This document shows, in pieces, positions 33,945 to 42,975 of a stretch of 64,000 nucleotides of DNA. Origin of the DNA: Pseudomonas fluorescens (GTDB lineage Bacteria > Pseudomonadota > Gammaproteobacteria > Pseudomonadales > Pseudomonadaceae); the NCBI RefSeq assembly GCF_040448305.1, contig NZ_CP148752.1, forward strand, positions 2,418,001-2,482,000. The letters run 5' to 3'. The notes below the pieces were generated by a model. It had not been told where the DNA came from. It saw nothing but the letters and a program-made list of their open reading frames with translations, and did no database searches. Numbering within the stretch: the stretch's first letter is position 1; every line of letters begins with the position of its first letter. A program made the translations under genes and the position numbers.

Positions 33945-35426
33945 TTACTTCGATGCCACCACTGCCGGCGGCTGCCAGCTGCCGCTGCCTGCGGGAAGAA
34001 TCGAAGGCTGCGTGGCCTTCGGCCAATAGAGGCGCATCACCAGATAGGCCGTGTCGTCAGGCGCCGGCAACCAGTTGGACTCCTTGGTCTTGCCCGGCGA
34101 ATCCTTCTGGATGTACAGCGTCAGTGAGCCATCCGCGTTCTTCTTCATGGCCGACAGCATCGGCGAATTGATCAGGTAGCGGTTTATCGGATTCTTGATC
34201 AGCAGTTGGCTCTTGCCGTCGTACATGGTTACCGACCAGAAGGCATTGACGGGTGGCAGTTTGCCGGCGGGGAAGGTCAGCGTGTAGCTGTGCTTGCCGG
34301 TATTCAACGTCTGGCCGCTGCCGTCGGTACGCGTAATGGGGTACATCGCCTCGGCGGCGTCATTACCGTACAGACCAGCCTTCGCAGCGCCAGCCCGCAT
34401 CAGCCAGTCGCCTTTGTAGAACACCTGGTCGCCGAAGAATGCGCCGACGCTCCAGCCGTTGATATTTTTCATTCCGCTCGAGAGGAACTTGTCGACCTTC
34501 TCGTCGCCGGCCTTCATCCCCAGCAGGATCGCGGCCTTGTGCTCGAGCGAGAGGTCCTTGAATTCGAAGCTGCGACCGGGGCCTACCCCGATGCTGGCCA
34601 GCTTCGCCCGGATCGCCTTGTCCTCAGCCGATGCTGGCACATACTCCAACGCGGCCGACAGGTACTCGAAGAAATTGGCCTTGATACCCTCCGTGGTGGC
34701 CGGCACGAAAGCGATCTTCGGCGCAACGGGTGGCGCGGGTTGATGGAGGAAAGCGGACAGCGGCTGGACCTTGTAACCCGCCTGCAGCTTCTCGACATTT
34801 GGCATGTCAGCCGGATTGAACAACTGGGTGCGGATCAGTGTCAGTGCGAAAGGGGTCGTTGAGTTGAACACCTTGTCGATGCCTGGAGGTGTCGCACCTT
34901 TCCAGTCGGGGCCTGCGATCAGGTAGCTCCCGGCCGCGCTGGCCGTGGCCCGGCTGCCGATGTAGCCGTAGTTATAGGTGTTGCCGTCGATCAACTGCAC
35001 CGAGTAGTAACGTTTTTTGGAGACGGCCGGCACGGTGATCACCAGCGGCTCGGCGCGTAGGTCGGTCCAGAGAAAGGAGTACGGCGTGTCGCTGTTGGGT
35101 GTAATGATGGCCGTGTCAGCGGGGGTCGCGACCTTATGGTCGTGGTGCAGTTGGTTGAAGGGGGCCTTGAACTGGCTGGAGCTGGAGTCCACCGCGAATT
35201 CGTTCATCACGGCGTAGTTCATGACCAGCGGCAAGCCATAGATAAAGCCTTCCTCGGCGATCGCCTTGGTCTGCTCCAGACTCGGCGCGGCCACGCCCTT
35301 GGCCACATCTGCCTTGTCGGCCTGCGCGATCGGATCGTTCTTGCCCGCACACCCCGCGAAAAGCGTTGAACCCACGACGACGACCGCCGCAGCCATTGTC
35401 CAGCCCCTGTTAGACTTCCTGTTCAT
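33945..35426 (-). CDS. DUF1254/DUF1214 lipoprotein (paralogue 2)
   Basis: A 493-residue paralogue of the 30588-32012 protein. It starts at 35426 (MNRKSNRGW), with GAGGTG upstream, and carries a lipobox STLFAGC, so unlike its paralogue it should be membrane-anchored. DUF1254 runs from KAIAEEGFIYGLPLVMNYAV; DUF1214 ends with INRYLINSPMLSAMKKNADG and NWLPAPDDTAYLVMRLYWPK. The two copies share long identical blocks at the C-terminus, consistent with a tandem duplication followed by change at the N-terminus. Function unknown. Confidence 0.88.
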   Translation of the reverse strand: MNRKSNRGWTMAAAVVVVGSTLFAGCAGKNDPIAQADKADVAKGVAAPSLEQTKAIAEEGFIYGLPLVMNYAVMNEFAVDSSSSQFKAPFNQLHHDHKVATPADTAIITPNSDTPYSFLWTDLRAEPLVITVPAVSKKRYYSVQLIDGNTYNYGYIGSRATASAAGSYLIAGPDWKGATPPGIDKVFNSTTPFALTLIRTQLFNPADMPNVEKLQAGYKVQPLSAFLHQPAPPVAPKIAFVPATTEGIKANFFEYLSAALEYVPASAEDKAIRAKLASIGVGPGRSFEFKDLSLEHKAAILLGMKAGDEKVDKFLSSGMKNINGWSVGAFFGDQVFYKGDWLMRAGAAKAGLYGNDAAEAMYPITRTDGSGQTLNTGKHSYTLTFPAGKLPPVNAFWSVTMYDGKSQLLIKNPINRYLINSPMLSAMKKNADGSLTLYIQKDSPGKTKESNWLPAPDDTAYLVMRLYWPKATQPSILPAGSGSWQPPAVVASK

Positions 35427-35516
35427 TTTCACCTCGTTGGTTTTGTGCAAGCTGACGTCGTGAGTGTTCATGTCCACGGTCAAGTCATCTGAAGACCTGA
35501 AACCCTCGCCGACTTT

Positions 35517-36794
35517 TTAATAGCGCCAAGTCATGTTGGCGGTCAGGGCCTGAATCCAGGCGTTGTCGAACTCGCCTGATACACGATTGCCAGACAGCGT
35601 TTTTTGCTGATCGACTGGCATGTCCCCCATCCACACTGTGACCCAACTGAAATTCACGTCTGTCTCTTTATTCAGCGAATAAGTAAAGCCAGTGGCGAAG
35701 CGCCAGGCGGCGCCCATGGGCACGGTGAGCGTACGATTACCGTCGGACACAGCGGACGTGTCATAGGCGACACCGAAATCCCAGACCCAGTCCTGGTTCA
35801 TCTGGTATTGAGCGCCAAGCGCCAATTGATACGTGTCTTTGTAATGCGCATCGATTGAGGTGGCTCGTGAACCGGTTCCGGACGTGTCTACGTCAATGCC
35901 GATGTCGCCGAATTTCGACCAATCCTGCCAATTGACTGTAGCCAGAAAAGCCCATTGCGTATCCAGTTGCTGGTACAGGCTGAGGGTCGCCGTTTGCGGT
36001 ACTTTCAGATCGATCTTGGTGTTGACGCTGTTGAGGCGGCTCACCAACGGAGCACTGCTCTTCACATCCAGGCGATCCTCGAAGTCGAGGTCAACCTGAC
36101 TGGTGTAAGCCAGGCCAATCCGGGTACCGGGCTTTGGGGCATAAATCACGCCTGCGTTGGCGCCGTAACCCCAGGTGCTGTCCCGGTATTTGTATTGGCC
36201 GTCACCCCGTTGTGTCAGTCCGAGCGGCGCCTGATCAATCGCAGCTTCACTCTTCAGCGTCCCGTACATGGCTTTCAGTCCGACGCCGACGGACCATTGA
36301 TCGTTGAAGCGATAGGCGACACTGGGTACCAGTGACAGTCCCGCAATGCTCGCGTTCTGCACGAAATAACGGCCGGACCAGTCGTTGTCGTAGTTTTCAG
36401 CGAGGCCGAAATCGCCATAGGAGCCGAAGCCGACGGACCACCGATCATCCAGTTGATGGCTGATGAAGAAACTGCCGCCCGGTATGGGATTGAGCGCGTT
36501 ACCACTGCCAGTGCCCGGTGTATTGGTTTCACTGTCTTTATCAAAAGATAAGTCACCAAAAAGAACCTGAGCGCCAGCGGAGATCTGTGTTCCGCTGAGG
36601 TAACTCAAGCCTGCGGGGTTGCTGGCGATGGTCGAAGGGCCTTGTGCCCGGGCCGCTGCACCGGCATTGGCCAGTCCGACGTTGTCGGTGGCGGTTTCGT
36701 ACAACATCAGGCCACCGGCAACACTGCGGCCACTGGTCAAGAGTGTCAGTGCACCAAGTACAGTAATCGACAACACACTTCTATTTAATGGCAT
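35517..36794 (-). CDS. OmpP1/FadL family outer-membrane transporter
   Basis: A 425-residue FadL-like barrel. It has a signal peptide and the hallmark N-terminal plug sequence NVGLANAGAAARAQGPSTIA followed by SNPAGL. It ends in TANMTWRY with a C-terminal aromatic residue. FadL-type proteins let hydrophobic molecules such as fatty acids, alkanes or aromatics enter sideways through the barrel wall. The start at 36794 (MPLNRSV) has GAGAGGG upstream; the frame to 36941 has no signal peptide and is rejected. It is the first gene of the minus-strand set ending with the sulfatase maturase, which suggests a hydrophobic substrate. Confidence 0.88.
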   Translation of the reverse strand: MPLNRSVLSITVLGALTLLTSGRSVAGGLMLYETATDNVGLANAGAAARAQGPSTIASNPAGLSYLSGTQISAGAQVLFGDLSFDKDSETNTPGTGSGNALNPIPGGSFFISHQLDDRWSVGFGSYGDFGLAENYDNDWSGRYFVQNASIAGLSLVPSVAYRFNDQWSVGVGLKAMYGTLKSEAAIDQAPLGLTQRGDGQYKYRDSTWGYGANAGVIYAPKPGTRIGLAYTSQVDLDFEDRLDVKSSAPLVSRLNSVNTKIDLKVPQTATLSLYQQLDTQWAFLATVNWQDWSKFGDIGIDVDTSGTGSRATSIDAHYKDTYQLALGAQYQMNQDWVWDFGVAYDTSAVSDGNRTLTVPMGAAWRFATGFTYSLNKETDVNFSWVTVWMGDMPVDQQKTLSGNRVSGEFDNAWIQALTANMTWRY

Positions 36795-37083
36795 GAAATC
36801 CCTCTCTACCAGATCACTCAATCGATATCGCTTGGATCGCCCCAAGGCCAGGGCATCGTCTTTTACTCGTGCGGCTTTCTTGAGTGTCTGCGCGGAACTC
36901 CAACCGCAGGTGCAACTAATCGCCAGCCTCATGAACAGCACACAAAAACCGAAGATCAGCTTTGCAGCCAGCCTGTTGTTGCGTTCACTTTACGGCAATC
37001 ATCAGAAAGGCACCTTGCATTTTCGGACAGTGCGCGCGGTATCGCGGGTGTATGGAAATCGGCGAATCAACCCTCAATGGAGG

Positions 37084-38112
37084 CTACCCCAGCCCATTTC
37101 TCCAATGCTGTGGTGACGTATTGGTCCACGTTTTGAATGCACGGGAAAAGGCGTTTGGATCCTGGTATTGAAGGGCCTGAGAGATTGTGGATATCGGCAA
37201 ATCCGTATCTTTCAAGAGCTGCCGCGCGAAGTTGCTTCTGGAGTCGGTGATCAGTTCTTTAAGGTGAGAACCTTCCGCATCCAGCCGGCGTCGCAATGTT
37301 CTTTCATTCAATGAGAATTGACTGGCGATGTGCCTGGAGTTTGCCTGGCCTTTCAATAATAGAGCGTATGCCTGACTCTTTATTTGTTCTGAAATCGTCA
37401 AAGGTGACGTGGCGGTCGAAATAGCCAGTTTTAGCAGATGGTGTAAGCGTGGGTTCGCCGTACATTGAATTTGCCGGAGTTGCTGATTGTTTATTACAAG
37501 TCCGGAGATGCTTGCGTTGAACTGAATGTTGCAGCGAAATTTTCTGACGTACGGGGTGATATCGGATGGCTTGCGATATGAAAACTGCACGCGAACTGGC
37601 GTCCAGTTAGCGCCTAATAAGGCCCGCAGCATTTGGAGGCCAACCATGACGGCAGTGTCAACAAGTAATGATTGATTGGGCAGGTCGTGGCGATAAATGA
37701 CATATCCCAACAAACTGTGTTGGCCCGCCAAGGGAAGAAGGAGTGGGGTCGCGCCACGATCATAGAGATTGGCATGCCCGACCAGGTCGTTCAATGCATC
37801 GCCTGGTGTAGTCGCAAGACGCATAAGCTGACCCACCGGACCCAAATTATCCAGCGAAAAGCGCTCACCGATCAACAGGCCAATATGGGGGCACTGAGTG
37901 TGTTCGAATGCCGTGTTGAACAGTCGAGCAACGTCGATGTAGGCGAGATGGTTGTCTTCATATGCAAATTGCTCAAGGCTGATACCAGCGTCTTTGAAAA
38001 CGCCTCGCGAGGACCCCCCTATCGCGTCAACTACTTCCGGGAACCTACGGAATGGGCTTGTACTAATTTCTCCAGGCCCGCTCATTCTTAAAGATGATTT
38101 TTTGGAGGGCAT
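37084..38112 (-). CDS. AraC family regulator (arabinose-binding-like N-domain, OruR-type)
   Basis: A 342-residue regulator. The N-terminal ~200 residues match the variable sensing domain of the OruR/PchR-like AraC group (DNHLAYIDVARLFNTAFEHT, CPHIGLLIGERFSL). The C-terminal helix-turn-helix pair is HIASQFSLNERTLRRRLDAE and ISTISQALQYQDPNAFSRAF, ending in WTNTSPQHWR. It lies upstream of the FadL-to-sulfatase genes in the same orientation, separated by 289 bp, so it may control that locus. Confidence 0.85.
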   Translation of the reverse strand: MPSKKSSLRMSGPGEISTSPFRRFPEVVDAIGGSSRGVFKDAGISLEQFAYEDNHLAYIDVARLFNTAFEHTQCPHIGLLIGERFSLDNLGPVGQLMRLATTPGDALNDLVGHANLYDRGATPLLLPLAGQHSLLGYVIYRHDLPNQSLLVDTAVMVGLQMLRALLGANWTPVRVQFSYRKPSDITPYVRKFRCNIQFNASISGLVINNQQLRQIQCTANPRLHHLLKLAISTATSPLTISEQIKSQAYALLLKGQANSRHIASQFSLNERTLRRRLDAEGSHLKELITDSRSNFARQLLKDTDLPISTISQALQYQDPNAFSRAFKTWTNTSPQHWRNGLG

Positions 38113-38550
38113 ATTAGCTCGCTATCATTCCTGAAACTGACGCATTGGCCACGCTGGCGAACATCTGACACATGACGAGCAAAAGAGCGTAGCGCCCATG
38201 AGCCAGCGCCTGGCACCTCGCGGCCGTCCTGCGCCGCCCCTCAGTCCTTGGGCCGAATCATCGAATACACGAGTCGTGCGCATTAATTGCATCCAAAAAT
38301 ACATAATATTGAATACATTGGTTTTAGCACGGATGCGTTTTTTTTCAAATGGTCCATAGAGACTATGCTCCCCCCTAATAGCCACTTCCATAGATCGAGG
38401 AAGCGTGAGCGTCCGGCCAAGACGCCCCTTCGAAATCATCAGTCGGGACTTTCGAAACTCGTCTACCAACACAGCTGTCGCAGAGAAATTTCAAAATTTT
38501 TGAACCGAGGTTAATCTTCTACCCCTTCGACTATGATGCAAGGACAACTG
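38113..38550. other. Intergenic region of about 440 bp with an AT-rich patch
   Basis: This is the promoter region of the minus-strand AraC gene and the plus-strand GrpB gene. An AT-rich stretch at 38285-38345 is distinctive against the GC-rich background. A frame of 115 codons on the minus strand has no features of a real protein. AAGGA before 38551 is the likely GrpB ribosome-binding site. Confidence 0.5.
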
Positions 38551-39057
38551 ATGGCCCTCACCAGTGAAATCTCTCCATATAACCCTCAGTGGCCGCTACT
38601 TTTTACCGCCGAAAACCGACGAATAGCGGAGGGCTTCGGTGCTGAGCTTATCGAAACTCATCATATTGGTAGCACCGCCGTTCCGGGGCTTTCTGCCAAA
38701 CCAGAAATCGACATCTTGGTTGTGGTGTTAGAGCATATAAATGAGGCGACTCGTAGCGAGTTCATGCGTACATTGGGCTATGTGCGGGGAGCAGATCTTT
38801 CCGCCGGACACCACTTTTATCGTCGCGATGTTGATGGGGTGAGAACTCATAAAATACACGTGTGCGTTGCTGGTCATGGACAGATTGCACGAATGTTACG
38901 TTTCCGCGACCTGTTGAGAGAAGACAGCACTATCTGCAAGCAATATCAGGATTTGAAGCTGCGGCTCGCAGCTAACAACCGGGGAGGAATTGCTGAATAT
39001 CTCGCTCATAAGGCGCCCTACATTGACGCCTTGATGGATATGCACCTAGGGGATTAA
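38551..39057 (+). CDS. GrpB family protein (UPF0157)
   Basis: A 168-residue protein with the GrpB/UPF0157 pattern YNPQWPLLFTAENRRI, HHIGSTAVPGLSAKPEIDI and GVRTHKIHVCVAGH. The GS-x(n)-DI arrangement is a nucleotidyltransferase-like fold. Family members are of unknown specific function. ATG 38551 has AAGGA at good spacing; an in-frame ATG at 38533 is less well placed. It stands alone between the AraC gene and the IS66 relic, which begins about 30 bp after its stop. Confidence 0.87.
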   Translation: MALTSEISPYNPQWPLLFTAENRRIAEGFGAELIETHHIGSTAVPGLSAKPEIDILVVVLEHINEATRSEFMRTLGYVRGADLSAGHHFYRRDVDGVRTHKIHVCVAGHGQIARMLRFRDLLREDSTICKQYQDLKLRLAANNRGGIAEYLAHKAPYIDALMDMHLGD

Positions 39058-39084
39058 GTCCGTGTTCATATCAGTTCTCCAGAG

Positions 39085-39985
39085 CTAAACGGGTATCCAC
39101 TGATGTGGCAGAAGCTCAGCAACCTCACTCGCCCGCTGCGTCGGCAGACGCGTGAGAACATCCTTCAAGTAAGCATACGGATCATGCCCATTGAACCGCG
39201 CAGACTGGATCAAACTCATGATTGCAGCCGCGCGTTTGCCACTGCGTAACGAGCCTGCAAACAACCAGTTCGAGCGTCCAATTGCCCACGGCCGAATCTG
39301 GTTCTCACACCAATTATTACTGATGGGCACGGCACCGTCATTGATATAGCGCGTCAGCGCTATCCAGCGTTTGAGGCTGTAATCCAACGCTTTGGCGATG
39401 GCCGATCCCTCAGGCACAAGCTGCCTCTGAGCGATCATCCACGTATGAAGTGCGTCGATGATCGGCGCTGCTTTGTCCTGCCGTATGCGCTGCCGGATAC
39501 CCGGTTCCAGCTCGCGAGCCTCTCGTTCAACTTCGTACAAGGCCGCGATGTAGTGCAGCGCTTTTTCGGCGATCTGGCTCTTGTTGGTCGCGTGCAGATC
39601 GAAGAACTTGCGGCGCGCATGCGCCATGCAGCCGATTTCCGTAATGCCCAGCTCAAAGCCTGCCTTGTAGCCCGCGAAGTCATCGCAGACCAGCTTGCCG
39701 TTCCAGTGGCCGAGGAAGTTTCGAGCATGTTCGCCTGCACGGCTCGGGCTGAAGTCGTAAACGACCGCAGCCAGATCGGAGAACTGACTGGTGGCATAAG
39801 CGCGCCATGGCGAGTGTTAAAGCATCGAGATAATTCCGCCTGCACCGACGCGTTGCCAAGGTAAACCGAGTACCAGGGCCTGAAGTTGCTCGGCATCCAA
39901 CCCAACTTCGGAGCCGTGTCGCACACCAGGCCAAAAGAAACGCCCTTGATTCAAACGCCGGGCTGCAAGCCAAATCCCCACACCG
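39085..39985 (-). pseudogene. IS66-family relic: TnpB tail fused to truncated TnpC
   Basis: Reading on the minus strand, from ~39985 to 39820 the frame gives GVGIWLAARRLNQGRFFWPG and then LDAEQLQALVLGLPWQRVGA, the end of IS66 TnpB. Immediately after, from ~39806, comes YDFSPSRAGEHARNFLGHW, GCMAHARRKFFDLHATN, SLKRWIALTRYIN and NNWCENQIRPWAIGRSNWLF, the C-terminal ~240 residues of TnpC with the HARRKF and NxxE motifs. The N-terminal ~270 residues of TnpC are missing, so an internal deletion joined the tail of TnpB to the TnpC catalytic end. The same TnpC region survives, more decayed and inverted, at 4178-4541. Confidence 0.85.
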
Positions 39986-39988
39986 TCA

Positions 39989-40125
39989 TGCACTTGCCTG
40001 TCATCGTCACGTCTGGCGATAGATCAATGCCCGAAGGGGGGTTGCCTTCCCACGCAATGTTCCTGCATAAGCCATGGACACTCGAAGTTTTGCAGCAAGC
40101 GGTTAGGACAAATCTGTCTGCGTAA
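39989..40125 (+). pseudogene. C-terminal fragment of a response-regulator receiver domain
   Basis: The frame encodes LPVIVTSGD, then LPSHAMFLHKPWTLEVLQ and AVRTNLSA with a stop at 40123-40125. This is the last third of a CheY-like receiver, with the TSG stretch of the conserved Ser/Thr and the KP of the conserved Lys-Pro. The N-terminal two-thirds, including the phosphoacceptor Asp, are absent, cut by the IS66 element whose relic abuts it at ~39985. No partner kinase is present. Confidence 0.65.
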
Positions 40126-40447
40126 TACCAGGATTCGGCCGCTTTGCAGCGGTACTACTTTTTGCGTGATTACCAAGTGACTGCTTTTTTGGCCGATTTT
40201 GTTGAAAAAGTTGGCCATGGTTTGCGCATCAGAAAAGTAAGCGTCCGAGATTGAAATCCTTGCTTTTGTCAGAGACTTCCGGATTCGGATTTCACATGGC
40301 AGTGTGCAAAAAAGCGTTTTCACCAGCCAATGAGCAGGCAGTTTGGACAGACCGACTTTTCAACAGAGTTGGCCGGTTACTGTCCTTTGAGAAGGGCCGT
40401 TATCGACTGCTAGTTGAACCGTCGATGCAACAGATTGGCGGGGTTTT
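40126..40447. other. Intergenic region, about 320 bp, nothing recognised
   Basis: Lies between the response-regulator fragment and the end of the DUF1850 gene. Frames of 67 and 99 codons overlap it but have no family likeness. It probably consists of debris of the region truncated by IS66. Confidence 0.4.
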
Positions 40448-40876
40448 TCAGTAGGGATTTCGTGCTCGAATGTTGTCCTGTGGCGGCTGTCCGACGGTCT
40501 CGCAACTCCACAACTGTAGAAAAGGCTGGCTGCTGGTGGGTGATCCGACCCACCGGCTCATAAATTGACACGTCCCGTCAACGCACAGCTGGTAGTCGCC
40601 AGCCTCGGGGGTTCGTCCCAATTTCAGGGGTTGCAGGGGCGGCAAACGGCGCTGGAAGTGCCAACTACCGTTTTCCAATCGAGCATCATCAGGCATCTCC
40701 ATTCCCGCACCGTTACCGCGGATCCTGGCTTCTTCCAGGACCAGACCTTTGCGGGTGACGCGATAGTCTTCCTCCCAGCGAATCTTTTCGATGCTGTGGT
40801 TCCACGCGAGCGTGAAATGGGACACCGGCAACTGGGCCCAGACGCCGCCGGCCAGGCCCAGGCACAGGCCGATCAT
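40448..40876 (-). CDS. DUF1850 domain protein, TRAP-associated
   Basis: A 142-residue small exported-type protein with a hydrophobic start (LCLGLAGGVWA). DUF1850 features are FTLAWNHSIEKIRWEEDYRV and LEEARIRGNGAGMEMPDDA. DUF1850 genes are recurrent partners of fused TRAP permeases, where they are thought to be accessory. Its start overlaps the end of the fused permease gene by 4 bp, consistent with translational coupling. No independent function is known. Confidence 0.85.
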   Translation of the reverse strand: MIGLCLGLAGGVWAQLPVSHFTLAWNHSIEKIRWEEDYRVTRKGLVLEEARIRGNGAGMEMPDDARLENGSWHFQRRLPPLQPLKLGRTPEAGDYQLCVDGTCQFMSRWVGSPTSSQPFLQLWSCETVGQPPQDNIRARNPY

Positions 40877-42900
40877 GCATTGGCCATCCCTGAGTGTCTG
40901 GACCGCCAGACGTGCTGAAGTAACACCAGAATCCCAAGTGCGAAGCCGATTTCATCGGTCAGCGGCAGCGCCACGATCAACAGGCCCCCCGCGCCAAGAC
41001 TCAACAAGCGTTCCCAGATGGCCATTTTCTGTTGCAGATAGCCGGTGGACGCCACTCCCCAGAGACCGACCGCCAGAATGGTCTTGATCAGCATGTAGGC
41101 CGTCATCCACAAATTGTCACCTTGCAGCATCAGCGCCGGGTTATAGACGGCCATGAACGGAATGACGAAACCTGCCAGCGCAATGCGCACTGCCCACAGG
41201 CTGATCTTGAATCCGCTTTCTTTTGCGATGGGGGCTGCGGCAAAGCAGGCGAGGGCGACCGGTGGTGTCAGGTCGGCGAGGATGCCGAAATAGAACACGA
41301 ACATGTGCGACACGATCAGCGGTACACCCAGTTCCAACAGGGCAGGTGCTGCGATCGAACTGGTGATGATGTAGTTGGGTATGGTCGGAATGCCCATGCC
41401 CAGCACCAGGCAGGTGACCATTGTCAGTATCAGTGACAACAGCAGGTTGTCCCGGCCAATGGCCAATATGTAACCGGCAAAGGTAGAGGCGACGCCCGTG
41501 AGTGAAACTATACCGATGATCACGCCCACCAGCGCACAGGCGATCCCCACCGGAACCGCATGACGTGCGCCTTCGACCAGTGCGTGCAGGCAGATAATCA
41601 GCGTTTCCCGGCCGCCCTTGATGAACCAGCACATCAACATCAGCACCGCAATGACCGCAAAAATCACAGCGATTCCGAGTTGAAAAAAGCCTGTGCACAG
41701 CACGCCCAGTGCAACCCAGAACGCACAACGCAGACCGAAGTTTTGCACCTTGAGAATGATCGCCGAGCCGAGAATCACGATGGCGGTCAATGCCAATCCG
41801 ACCATGCCGGAGAACAGTGGAGTGCGCCCGGAAAACAGCAGGTAAACCAGCACCAGCAGAGGGATCAGCAGATACCAGCGTTCCTTTACGGCGCCTAATG
41901 CGCTGGGGCATTGGTCTTTGGGCAATCCCTTGAGGTTGGAGCGCTTGGCTTCCAGATGAACCATCCAGAACACTGAACCGAAATAAAGGATGGCGGGTAT
42001 CAATGCAGCCTTGGCAACTTCCACGAACGGCACATTGATGGTTTCAGCCATGATGAAGGCTACCGCGCCCATCACCGGCGGCATTATCTGGCTGCCCATG
42101 CTGGAGGTGGCTTCCACTCCGCCAGCAAACGCGGGCCGATAGCCAAAGCGCTTCATCAGTGGAATGGTGAATTGCCCTGTTGTCACGACGTTGGCAATCC
42201 CCGAGCCGGTAATGGTCCCCATCAACGCTGACGAGGCGACGGCGACCTTGGCCGGCCCCCCCAGCTTGTGGCCGAACAATCCCATGGCGAAGTCGGTAAA
42301 CAGCTTGATCATGCCGGCTTCTTCAAGGAAAGCGCCGAACAGGATAAACAAAAAGATGTAGGTGGCCGAAACATAGGTCGGCGTCCCATACAGCCCTTCG
42401 GTACCAAAGGACAGTTGATTGATGATCTGGTCGAAGCCATAGCCCCGATGGGCCAGTTCGCCGGGTAGATACTCACCGAACAAACCGTAGGCCAGGAACA
42501 GGCCACAGATGATCGGCAGCGCAATCCCCATCACCCGTCGGGCGGCTTCGAAGACCAGAGCGATCAGCAACACACCCATCACCATGTCTGCCGGCGTCAG
42601 GTCGCCGGAGCGCTGGATCAGGTCAGCCTCGAACACCCATTGATACAAGGCGGTGAAGATCCCTCCCAGGCTGAGCAGCCAGGCCAGCGGTTGCCAGGGA
42701 CGAGCCTTGCCGTGAGCCGGGTAACTCAGAAAGACCACCCAGAGCAGGAAACCGACGTGTACTGCACGTAGCACCTGGCTTGAAATGGGTGAAAAGGCCG
42801 CAGTGACGATTTGAAAAATCGAAAACAGCAACGCTACGTAAAACAGGGTTTTTGGCCAGTCCCTCGGGTTCGCGGAAATGCCCTGATGCTCGTCACTCAT
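40873..42900 (-). CDS. TRAP transporter permease, fused 4TM/12TM (DctQM-type)
   Basis: A 675-residue permease combining small and large TRAP membrane subunits. The first ~200 residues contain about four TM helices (LFYVALLFSIFQIVTAAF and following). The rest carries the DctM-type helices with GSGIANVVTTGQFTIPLM, VEATSSMGSQIMPPVMGAVA and LGMGIPTIPNYIITSSIAAP. Fused permeases pair with TAXI-type solute receptors, and the TAXI gene is directly upstream. The pair would use a sodium or proton gradient to import a small organic acid. Substrate unknown. Confidence 0.92.
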   Translation of the reverse strand: MSDEHQGISANPRDWPKTLFYVALLFSIFQIVTAAFSPISSQVLRAVHVGFLLWVVFLSYPAHGKARPWQPLAWLLSLGGIFTALYQWVFEADLIQRSGDLTPADMVMGVLLIALVFEAARRVMGIALPIICGLFLAYGLFGEYLPGELAHRGYGFDQIINQLSFGTEGLYGTPTYVSATYIFLFILFGAFLEEAGMIKLFTDFAMGLFGHKLGGPAKVAVASSALMGTITGSGIANVVTTGQFTIPLMKRFGYRPAFAGGVEATSSMGSQIMPPVMGAVAFIMAETINVPFVEVAKAALIPAILYFGSVFWMVHLEAKRSNLKGLPKDQCPSALGAVKERWYLLIPLLVLVYLLFSGRTPLFSGMVGLALTAIVILGSAIILKVQNFGLRCAFWVALGVLCTGFFQLGIAVIFAVIAVLMLMCWFIKGGRETLIICLHALVEGARHAVPVGIACALVGVIIGIVSLTGVASTFAGYILAIGRDNLLLSLILTMVTCLVLGMGIPTIPNYIITSSIAAPALLELGVPLIVSHMFVFYFGILADLTPPVALACFAAAPIAKESGFKISLWAVRIALAGFVIPFMAVYNPALMLQGDNLWMTAYMLIKTILAVGLWGVASTGYLQQKMAIWERLLSLGAGGLLIVALPLTDEIGFALGILVLLQHVWRSRHSGMANA

Positions 42901-42975
42901 TAGCTGCCTGCCTCATGACCACGCTGGATAGAATCGATGGGGCAGTGGTAACCAAGCCCACTGCGCCTCGCGCGG

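Noticed and set aside
38125..38472. 115-codon frame on the minus strand
   Set aside because: The translated sequence is rich in Arg, Gly and Cys with no domain-like order and spans the promoter region of the AraC and GrpB genes.
40251..40454. 67-codon plus-strand frame before the DUF1850 gene
   Set aside because: It has no family likeness or ribosome-binding site and overlaps IS66-linked debris.
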